From: Pseudomonas orientalis
GTDB taxonomy: Bacteria > Pseudomonadota > Gammaproteobacteria > Pseudomonadales > Pseudomonadaceae
Direction: 5' to 3'
Length of the DNA stretch: 64,000 nucleotides
Assembly: GCF_001439815.1 (NCBI RefSeq)
Contig: NZ_JYLM01000006.1
Location: 124,001 to 188,000, forward strand
Shown: piece by piece, positions 53,732 to 61,132 of the stretch
How positions within the stretch are numbered: position 1 is the first letter of the stretch
How the letters are laid out: each line of letters starts with the position of its first letter
Made by a program: the position numbers and the translations under genes
Notes under the pieces: model-generated
What the model was told of the DNA's origin: nothing
Databases searched by the model: none
The model's input: only the letters and a program-made list of their open reading frames with translations

Positions 53732-54537
53732 CAGAGCGCATCCCCGTAACGCTGCTTGCGCGCATAGAGCTTGTCGGCCTTGGCTTGCAGCCACAGCAAC
53801 AGGGCGCTTTCCTCGGCGAGGATCTGGCGCAACGGCTGCTGGAAATAGCCCTTGAGAAAGCGCAGCTTGTCGCGACGGGTCAGACCGATGTCCAGCGCCG
53901 AGAAGTACAGCGCCGCCAAGTCCTTGTCGCGCCAGCGCCGGCTGATCCTGTCGCGCGTCTGGGCGCGGTGCAGGTCGATGATAGAGAGCTTGAAATTATC
54001 GGCCGTCACCGCTGCATCGGTGTGCAGCAGGAAGTGGCAGATGTAGCAGTCACGGTGGTTGACGCCGCCGCGATGCATCATGCCGGTCATGCGCGCCACT
54101 TCGGCGATCAGCGCGCGCTTGAGACGCGGCTGCGGCGGCTGCTTGAGCCAGTCGATGCTGAAATCTTCCAGGCTGACCGTCGGCGCCAATTCTTCGGTAA
54201 TGATGAAAGAGTGCTGATCGGCCGGGTTGCTGCCGCGCTCGCCATAGGCCACGGCGGTCATGGTCGGCACGCCCAGTGCCTGCAGGCGCTGGATCGCCAG
54301 CCATTCCTGACCGGCGCCCAGCACCGGCAGCTTGGCGGTCACCAGGTTCTTGACGATCTCGCCCCAGCCAATCCCACGGTGGATCTTCACGAAATAGCCG
54401 CGGCCATCCACCTCGGTACGCAATGTGCGACGCGCCTCCAGTTCACGGTACACCTCGCCTTCCAGGCGCTCGACAGCGGCGAACGCATCGTGCCCGGCCC
54501 AGAGGGTTTTGAACGGTTCGGCAAGCATCAATTTCAT
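53731..54537 (-). CDS. waaP: LPS core heptose I kinase WaaP
   Basis: 268 residues, normal length. YFVKIHRGIGWGEIVKNL holds the ATP-binding Lys, and GVNHRDCYICHFLL is the classic WaaP catalytic loop with its Asp; SIIDLHRAQ holds the metal-binding Asp. It phosphorylates heptose I, which is essential in P. aeruginosa. Overlaps waaG by 4 bp. Confidence 0.95.
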   Translation of the reverse strand: MKLMLAEPFKTLWAGHDAFAAVERLEGEVYRELEARRTLRTEVDGRGYFVKIHRGIGWGEIVKNLVTAKLPVLGAGQEWLAIQRLQALGVPTMTAVAYGERGSNPADQHSFIITEELAPTVSLEDFSIDWLKQPPQPRLKRALIAEVARMTGMMHRGGVNHRDCYICHFLLHTDAAVTADNFKLSIIDLHRAQTRDRISRRWRDKDLAALYFSALDIGLTRRDKLRFLKGYFQQPLRQILAEESALLLWLQAKADKLYARKQRYGDAL

Positions 54538-55658
54538 GGTTTTGGCTCCGCCAGAATCACATCCGCAGCGTGCTGCGGCATGCTGTAGAGGTCAGCCGTC
54601 TCAGCGAAGGCCAACCCATTGCGGCCCCAGGCCGCGCGCTGTGCAGAATCGGACAACATCCGCGCCAGGTACCCGTTGAGCTGTGTCTGTTCGAACGGCT
54701 CATCCAGCACCAGGCCACTGTCGGCTTCGCCGATGTAATGGGCATAACCACAGACCGCCGAGACCAGCACCGGTAACCCGGCCACCAGGGCTTCGAGCAA
54801 GACAGTACCGGTGTTTTCGTTGTACGCCGGGTGGATCAACAGGTCGGCGCCCAGCAGGAAACGCGGGATATCGCTGCGCCCCTTGAGGAACTGCACGTTA
54901 TCGCCCAGGCCCAAGGTGGCGCTCTGCAATTGGAATACTTTGGGGTCGTCCTGGCCAATTACAAACAGGCGGGTGCGTTTCTTCAATTCGGACGGCAACG
55001 CCGCCAGCGCCTTGAGGCTGCGGTCGACGCCCTTGGTCTTGAAGCCGGAACCGATCTGCACCAGCAGCAAGTCGTCGTCGCCCAGGCCGAATTCCTTGCG
55101 GAACCCTTCGCGAATCTGCGCCGCATCCGGCGGCGCGCGGCGATCCTGGGCAATGCCCGGCGGCAGCAGGTGGAAGCGCTCCAGCGGCGTGTCGTAATGC
55201 TTGATGAACAGCGGCTGCTGCACCTCGGAAATCATCAGGATTTCAGTCTTGGCGTCCCTGGCAAACACGGCCCGCTCGTAGTCGGCAAAGTGCTTGTAAC
55301 GACCAAAATAACGGTACAGCGAATGACGCAGGTTTTGCGCCTTGTCTTCAAAGCAGCCGTCGGCGGCGTAGTACACGTCCAGGTCGGGCATCTTGTTGAA
55401 GCCGATCAGGCGATCCACCGGGCGTTTGGCAAGGTCGGCCTTCATCCAGGCGCTGAGTTTCTCGTTGCGCCGATGGTTGAAGAATGCCTTGACCGGCGCC
55501 ACCAGCACTTCGAAGCCCGGCGGGATATCGCCCTCCCAGATCAAGGTGTACACCCGGATTTTATGTCCGCGTTGCTGGCACTCCAGGGCGATGCGCATGA
55601 AGTCGCGCTGCAGGCCACCGAAGGGAAAGTATTTGTACAGTACGAAAGCCAGTTGCAT
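54534..55658 (-). CDS. waaG: LPS core glycosyltransferase WaaG
   Basis: 374 residues, GT4 family. LAFVLYKYFPFGGLQRDFMR opens the acceptor domain, and HPAYNENTGTVLLEALVAGLPVL is the donor EX7E segment. WaaG adds the first hexose-type sugar to heptose II (a galactosamine in P. aeruginosa). Start shares one base with the waaC stop. Confidence 0.95.
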   Translation of the reverse strand: MQLAFVLYKYFPFGGLQRDFMRIALECQQRGHKIRVYTLIWEGDIPPGFEVLVAPVKAFFNHRRNEKLSAWMKADLAKRPVDRLIGFNKMPDLDVYYAADGCFEDKAQNLRHSLYRYFGRYKHFADYERAVFARDAKTEILMISEVQQPLFIKHYDTPLERFHLLPPGIAQDRRAPPDAAQIREGFRKEFGLGDDDLLLVQIGSGFKTKGVDRSLKALAALPSELKKRTRLFVIGQDDPKVFQLQSATLGLGDNVQFLKGRSDIPRFLLGADLLIHPAYNENTGTVLLEALVAGLPVLVSAVCGYAHYIGEADSGLVLDEPFEQTQLNGYLARMLSDSAQRAAWGRNGLAFAETADLYSMPQHAADVILAEPKP

Positions 55659-56719
55659 CAGTGCAGCTCCTCAGCCAGTAACAACGTGCTCAGCCGGCTC
55701 GCTACACGCTCAGGATTCAGACGCGTGAAGCACAGGGGCGACTCGCGCTTGATGTCGAACCGCCGCAGGTCATCGGCGGTGGGTTGATAGGTGCATTGTT
55801 TTTGCAGGCACGGCGCGCACGGCCAGTCGCTGGCCAGGTGAATCTGGCCCTTGCCGTAGGCGCCGGTGAGCCCGGGATTGGTGGGCCCGAACAGCGAAAT
55901 AGTCGGCACGTCCAGCGCAGCCGCCAGATGGCCCAGACCGGTATCCACCGCCACACAGGCGCGCGCACCGGCCAATACACGGGCCACGCCCGCCAGGTTG
56001 AGTTTTGGCAGCACTTCGGCATTGGCCAGGCCTTGGGCCAGGCGCTCGGCGCGGGCCTTTTCGTCGGCGTTGCCCCACGGCAATTTCACGTCCACGCCCA
56101 GGCGCCCCATGCGTTCGGCCAGTTCACGCCAGTAGGCCTCGGGCCAATGCTTGGTGTCCCAGGTCGTACCATGCAGCAGCAGCACGAAAGGTTTTTTCGG
56201 CGGCAGGCCCAGCAGTTTCTCGACGCTCAGGCCATAGTCGCCCAGGCCCTTGGGCAGGTCGTACCCCAGTGCCACGGCAAACAGTTGGCGCAAACGCTCC
56301 ACCGCATGTTGCCCACGGGCCACGGCCAGGCGCCGGGAATAAAAACGCGCCGCCAAGGGTTCGCGTGCCGAGGCTTTATCGAAGCCGGCCACCGGTGCCC
56401 GAACGTAGCGGGTCAGCCAGGCACTTTTGAGCAGGCCCTGGGCATCGATGACCAAGTCATATCTGGTCGACTGCACGGCCTGTTTGAACCGCCGCCATTC
56501 GCCGCTCTTGAGGGTTTGCCAGAGGTTCTTGCGCCAGCGACGAATCGCCACCGGGATCACCTTGTCCACCGCCGGGTGCCAGGTGGGGATTTCGGCAAAG
56601 CCTTCTTCCACCACCCAGTCGAAACGGATACCGGGGATCGCCCGCGCCGCGTCGGTCAGTGCCGGCAAGGCGTGGATCACGTCGCCCAGGGATGAGGTCT
56701 TGATTACCAGTACCCGCAA
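55658..56719 (-). CDS. waaC: LPS heptosyltransferase I
   Basis: 353 residues, GT9 family: VLVIKTSSLGDVIHALPAL, HGTTWDTKHWP, and VDTGLGHLAAALDVPTISLFGPT. Adds the first heptose to Kdo. The start is a TTG at 56717-56719 with GAGG eight bases upstream; only one base separates it from the waaF stop. Confidence 0.95.
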   Translation of the reverse strand: MRVLVIKTSSLGDVIHALPALTDAARAIPGIRFDWVVEEGFAEIPTWHPAVDKVIPVAIRRWRKNLWQTLKSGEWRRFKQAVQSTRYDLVIDAQGLLKSAWLTRYVRAPVAGFDKASAREPLAARFYSRRLAVARGQHAVERLRQLFAVALGYDLPKGLGDYGLSVEKLLGLPPKKPFVLLLHGTTWDTKHWPEAYWRELAERMGRLGVDVKLPWGNADEKARAERLAQGLANAEVLPKLNLAGVARVLAGARACVAVDTGLGHLAAALDVPTISLFGPTNPGLTGAYGKGQIHLASDWPCAPCLQKQCTYQPTADDLRRFDIKRESPLCFTRLNPERVASRLSTLLLAEELH

Positions 56720-56720
56720 C

Positions 56721-57755
56721 TCAATGAACCTCGACCACGTCGCCGTGCAACCGCTGCAAGGCGTCGGTTACCGGCTGCGGCAGCAATTGGCGCAGGCAGT
56801 TGTAGTGGCCGAAACGGCAGGTCCGCTCAAAACAGGGGCTGCAATCCAGACCCAGGCGCACCACTTCAACCTTGTCCGCCAACGGCGGGGTGAAGCCGGG
56901 TGACGTCGAGCCGTACACCGCCACCAACGGACGATTCAGCGCGGCGGCGACGTGCATCAGGCCGGAGTCATTGGACACCACGGCGTCGGCGCAGGACAGC
57001 AAGTCGATGGCCTCGGCCAGGGACGTTTCGCCGCTGAGGTTGACCGCCTCTTCACGCAGGCCCGGAATCAGGCGCTGGCGAATATCCTCACCCACCGAAT
57101 GATCGTTCTTCGAGCCAAACAGCCACACCTGCCAGCCTTCGCGAATCCTGCTCTCGGCGACTTTGGCGTAATGCTCCGACGGCCAGCGCTTGGACTCGCC
57201 GAACTCGGCGCCCGGGCACAATGCCAATACCGGGCGATCCAGCGTCAGGCCAAACTTGGCCTGCGCCGCAGCGCGGGTCACCGGATCAATCTGCAAGCTG
57301 GGGCGCGGGTACGGCGTGGGCAATGGCGCGCCCGGCTCGTAGGCCAGGGCCATGAAACGTTCGATCATCAGCGGGTAGCGGGCTTTATCCAGGGTGCGTA
57401 CGTCATTGAGCAGCACGTAGCGAAACTCGCCGCGCCAGCCGGTACGCTTGGGGATGCCGGCAAAAAACGGCACCAGCGCCGACTTCAACGAGTTGGGCAA
57501 CAGGATGGCCTGGTCGTACTGGCCGGCCATGGCTTTGCCGATGCGACGACGGGTCGCCAATTCCAGCGCGCCATGGCCGAGCGGAAAGCTCAAGGCCTTG
57601 CGTACCTCGGGCATGCGCTCGAGGATCGGTCGGCTCCACTCAGGGGCGAGCACGTCGATCTGGCAGTCCGGATAGCGCAGCCGCAGGCACTGGAACAGTG
57701 TCTGCGCCATCACCATGTCTCCGACCCAGCTGGGCCCAACGATCAGAATATTCAT
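56721..57755 (-). CDS. waaF: LPS heptosyltransferase II
   Basis: 344 residues, GT9: NILIVGPSWVGDMVMAQ, ALCPGAEFGESKRWP, and SNDSGLMHVAAALNRPLVAVYGS. Adds heptose II. First gene of the core operon waaF-waaC-waaG-waaP-wapP and two kinase genes, all overlapping or nearly so. Confidence 0.96.
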   Translation of the reverse strand: MNILIVGPSWVGDMVMAQTLFQCLRLRYPDCQIDVLAPEWSRPILERMPEVRKALSFPLGHGALELATRRRIGKAMAGQYDQAILLPNSLKSALVPFFAGIPKRTGWRGEFRYVLLNDVRTLDKARYPLMIERFMALAYEPGAPLPTPYPRPSLQIDPVTRAAAQAKFGLTLDRPVLALCPGAEFGESKRWPSEHYAKVAESRIREGWQVWLFGSKNDHSVGEDIRQRLIPGLREEAVNLSGETSLAEAIDLLSCADAVVSNDSGLMHVAAALNRPLVAVYGSTSPGFTPPLADKVEVVRLGLDCSPCFERTCRFGHYNCLRQLLPQPVTDALQRLHGDVVEVH

Positions 57756-57773
57756 GTCATTTCCACAAACAAT

Positions 57774-57797
57774 GCGGGGAGGCTTATGCCTCCCCGC
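57774..57797 (-). terminator. Hairpin between glnE and waaF
   Basis: Perfect ten-base stem GCGGGGAGGC/GCCTCCCCGC with a TTAT loop, followed on the minus strand by ATTGTTTGT. It sits only 18 bp before the waaF start, so it is either a weak terminator or an intercistronic RNA structure. Confidence 0.6.
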
Positions 57798-57809
57798 CCT
57801 AATAGTGTT

Positions 57810-60749
57810 TCAGCTCAAGCCCAGCGTCTGCCAGATTCGCATCACCTGTCGCCGTTCGTCGGCGAACTGGTCCCCGGCCACCGTGCCGGCCTCGTTCTGC
57901 AAGGCCTGGCGGTGCGCGGCGGAGCGGTAGGCCTTATACACCTCACGCAGCAAATGAGCATCGGCGGCGGGCATCAACCCGACCTGCTCCAGGCCTTCCA
58001 GAATGCGGATATTGTCGGTGTAGCGCAGCAACGAGGGATGTTGCGCAGACCACGCCAAAGCCGCGTATTGCACCATAAATTCAATATCGACGATACCTCC
58101 GGCGTCCTGCTTGAGATCGAACAGCGCCGTGGCTTCGAAGGCATTGGCGCCCCTGCCGGCCGCCGTGGCCTTGGTACCCAGGTTATCGCGCATCTTGGCG
58201 CGCATCTCGCTGACCTCCTGGCGCAGCTTGGCCAGATCCCGTTCACGTCCCAATACTTTAGCGCGCACCTGCTCGAATGCATGGCCCACATCCTGGCTGC
58301 CCACCAACACGCGTGCGCGAATCAGCGCCTGATGCTCCCAGGTCCAGGCTTCATTTTGTTGATAGCGGTCGAATGCGCCCAGTGAACTGACCAACAAGCC
58401 GGACGCCCCGGAAGGGCGCAGACGCATATCCACTTCGTACAACTGGCCGGAGTTGGTCTGGGTGGTCAGCAGGTGAATGATGCGCTGGCCCAGGCGCGTG
58501 AAGAACTGCGCGCCGTCGATCGGCTTGGCGCCGTCGGTCTCGGCCTGCGGGTCGCCGTCATGGATAAACACCAGGTCCAGGTCCGAACCATGCCCCAGCT
58601 CGATACCGCCGACTTTCCCATAACCGACAATGATGAACCCGGGATTGCACAGGCTGCCGTCCAGTCGTTGCGGTGAACCATGGCGGGCCACGGTCTGGCG
58701 CCAGGCCAGGGCCAGCACTTGTTCGAGAATGGCTTCGGCCAGCCAGGTGAGGTAGTCGCTGACTTTCATCAACGGCAGGCTACCGGCAATTTCCGACGCC
58801 GCCACGCGCAGACGGTGCGCCAGCTTGAAATGGCGCAGGGCCTCCATCTGCTGCTCAAGGTCGTCCTCGGGAATACGCGTAAGGCGTTCGCGCAACTCGG
58901 CGGCCAACTCCGGCGCCAGCGGTGGCTTGAACAGGCGCCCTTCGTTGAGCAATTCATCCAGCAACAGCGGAAAGCGCGTGATCTGCTCGGCGATCCACGG
59001 GCTCGCGGCGCACAGGGTCAGCAGGCGGCGCAGGGCGTCGGGATTTTCGGTAAGCAGCACCAGGTAAGCGGAACGCCGGGCGACGGCCTCCACCAGCGGC
59101 AATACGCGCTCCAACACCAGGTCCGGGTTGGCGTGTTCGACCGCCTGGGCCAGCAGGCGCGGGATAAACGCATCCAGCCGCTCGCGACCGAGGCGCTGCA
59201 TGGCGCGCAGTTGCGGGCTACCGCGCAGGCCTGCCAGGGCTTTGAGGGCCTTGGGCGCATCGGTAAAGCCGCCTTCGCTCAATTGGCGGCAGGCAGCATC
59301 GTCATCCTGGGACTCTTCCCACAACGGCAACCACTCCCCGCCGACCACAAGCTCGCTTTCTTCACCCTCTTCTTCATCAGGGTCGGCAATCACCTGGCGG
59401 AAATGCCAATCCACGCGTCCGCGCCAATACATCAGGCGCTCGTGGAACGCGGCCCAATCGGCAAAGCCCAGCATGAAAGCAATGCGCGCCTGGTCTTCGG
59501 GGCTGTCGGGGAGCATCTGGGTCTGACGATCGGCAATCGCCTGGATCGCGTGTTCGGTGTAACGCAGGAATTCATAGCCATTGCGCAGCTCACTGATCAC
59601 CGCAGACGGCAGGTAGCCCTGGCCTTCCAGCGTCCCGAGCACATTCAACAGCGGCCGTTGCTGCAGGCTGAGATCGCGGCCGCCGTGGATCAGTTGAAAC
59701 GCCTGGGCGATGAATTCCACCTCGCGAATACCGCCCGAACCCAGCTTGATATTGTCGGCCATGCCCTTGCGCCGCACTTCCTGCTGGATCAGCTGCTTCA
59801 TGGTGCGCAGCGCTTCGATGGCCGAGAAGTCCAGGTAACGGCGATAGACGAACGGGCGCAGCATGTCGAGCAGCTGCGCACCGGCGACCTGGTCACCGGC
59901 GACCACGCGGGCCTTGATCATGGCGTAGCGTTCCCAGTCGCGGCCCTGGTCCTGGTAGTACTGCTCCAGCGCGTTGAAGCTGAGCACCAGCGCGCCCGCC
60001 GAACCGTAGGGGCGCAGGCGCATGTCGACGCGAAACACGAAACCGTCGACCGTCATCGGGTCGAGCGCCTTGATCAGTTTTTGACCAAGGCGAATGAAAA
60101 ATTCCTGGTTATCCAGGGCGCGCTTGACCCCCACGGTCTCGCCGCCTTCGGGGTAGGCGAAGATCAGGTCGATATCCGACGACAGGTTCAGCTCCACCGC
60201 CCCAAGCTTGCCCATGCCGAGGATGACCATGTGCTGCGCCTCACCGCTGCGCCGCCCGGTGGGCGTGCCGAACTGCACGCAGTGGCGCTGGTACAGCCAT
60301 TGATAGGCCTGGTCGATGCACGCGTCGGCCATGTCGGACAGGTCGCGACAGGTCTGCACCAGATCAGCCTGGCGGGTCAGGTCGCGCCAGATGATGCGCA
60401 CCTGCTGGCGCGTACGCTGGCGGCGCAGCACACGGCCCAGCTCATCTTCCGTTTCAGCCTGTTGCACGGCACCGGCAATCTGCCCGCACAGTTCACCCGG
60501 CGCAAAACCTCGGTCCAGCTCGCCCCAGGCCACCAGTTCGAGCAACATCAAAGGGTCACGAACACTCTGTTCAATGACGAAATCGCTGGCGGCGCAGACC
60601 CGCGCGAAGTCGGCCCAGCGTTGCGGCGTCCACGCAGAAAGTCCATGATCGTCTTCCAGCGCGGCCACGGCGTCACGAAATGACTGCTCGGCCCGCTGGG
60701 CTTTTGGCAAGAGAATGGCTGGCAATTCGGCCAATGTTGGCAGGCTCAT
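57810..60749 (-). CDS. glnE: Glutamine synthetase adenylyltransferase/deadenylase
   Basis: 979 residues. Two nucleotidyltransferase domains: the N-terminal one with LSSDIDLIFAYPE removes AMP, and the C-terminal one with GHGSDLDLVFIHDGD adds AMP to glutamine synthetase. The RLRPYGSAGALV and RLRPSGASGLLV repeats are also seen. It controls nitrogen assimilation with PII. Divergent from aceE. Confidence 0.96.
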   Translation of the reverse strand: MSLPTLAELPAILLPKAQRAEQSFRDAVAALEDDHGLSAWTPQRWADFARVCAASDFVIEQSVRDPLMLLELVAWGELDRGFAPGELCGQIAGAVQQAETEDELGRVLRRQRTRQQVRIIWRDLTRQADLVQTCRDLSDMADACIDQAYQWLYQRHCVQFGTPTGRRSGEAQHMVILGMGKLGAVELNLSSDIDLIFAYPEGGETVGVKRALDNQEFFIRLGQKLIKALDPMTVDGFVFRVDMRLRPYGSAGALVLSFNALEQYYQDQGRDWERYAMIKARVVAGDQVAGAQLLDMLRPFVYRRYLDFSAIEALRTMKQLIQQEVRRKGMADNIKLGSGGIREVEFIAQAFQLIHGGRDLSLQQRPLLNVLGTLEGQGYLPSAVISELRNGYEFLRYTEHAIQAIADRQTQMLPDSPEDQARIAFMLGFADWAAFHERLMYWRGRVDWHFRQVIADPDEEEGEESELVVGGEWLPLWEESQDDDAACRQLSEGGFTDAPKALKALAGLRGSPQLRAMQRLGRERLDAFIPRLLAQAVEHANPDLVLERVLPLVEAVARRSAYLVLLTENPDALRRLLTLCAASPWIAEQITRFPLLLDELLNEGRLFKPPLAPELAAELRERLTRIPEDDLEQQMEALRHFKLAHRLRVAASEIAGSLPLMKVSDYLTWLAEAILEQVLALAWRQTVARHGSPQRLDGSLCNPGFIIVGYGKVGGIELGHGSDLDLVFIHDGDPQAETDGAKPIDGAQFFTRLGQRIIHLLTTQTNSGQLYEVDMRLRPSGASGLLVSSLGAFDRYQQNEAWTWEHQALIRARVLVGSQDVGHAFEQVRAKVLGRERDLAKLRQEVSEMRAKMRDNLGTKATAAGRGANAFEATALFDLKQDAGGIVDIEFMVQYAALAWSAQHPSLLRYTDNIRILEGLEQVGLMPAADAHLLREVYKAYRSAAHRQALQNEAGTVAGDQFADERRQVMRIWQTLGLS

Positions 60750-60952
60750 GGTCTATCCTTGATCGGCGCGTGAATGGCGTGTTGCCGTGGACGTGATACT
60801 GGCGCTACATGCAGGACTGTCGAACAAAGGTTATAAATAGCTGAAAAATCACAGTTGTTGGCAGGGAACATTAAACATCTACCTTTTCTTGTTCGCAAAA
60901 GATCAACAATAACGATTATGCTCACCAGCCAGACCGAGCCATACGCTCAGTC

Positions 60953-60980
60953 TTGTGTAGTTTTACTACTCGTATATACA
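60953..60980 (+). promoter_or_regulatory. Possible aceE promoter
   Basis: TTGTGT (60953-60958) and TATACA (60975-60980) spaced by 16 bp, with the first operator-like palindrome lying between them. The 383 bp gap 60750-61132 between glnE and aceE otherwise holds the two operators and no gene. Confidence 0.45.
60957..60969. promoter_or_regulatory. FadR/PdhR-type operator candidate 1
   Basis: GTAGTTTTACTAC fits the FadR-subfamily GntR consensus TNGTNNNACNA (TAGTTTTACTA). It lies between the -35 and -10 boxes predicted for aceE. Confidence 0.6.
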
Positions 60981-61008
60981 TTCGAAAGGCTGAAATGGCC
61001 GACGATTT

Positions 61009-61021
61009 GTAGTAAAACTAC
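61009..61021. promoter_or_regulatory. FadR/PdhR-type operator candidate 2
   Basis: GTAGTAAAACTAC is the exact reverse complement of candidate 1 and also fits TNGTNNNACNA. Centre-to-centre distance is 52 bp, about five helical turns. Confidence 0.6.
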
Positions 61022-61132
61022 AGGACGCCGAAGCAACCTTCGGCCATCCAAGAATTTATGTCGTCTGCCCACAAGGCCAGTCGCAAACTTCAGGCAACCG
61101 ATTCTGGTAGCCTTTCCGCCCTGGAGCAAGCC

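Noticed and set aside
58680..60683. 667-codon plus-strand open frame
   Set aside because: Antisense to glnE; no domain or start signal.
61058..61132. Upstream in-frame ATG for aceE
   Set aside because: The ATG at 61133 has a ribosome site at the right spacing and gives the known Pseudomonas length of about 881 residues.
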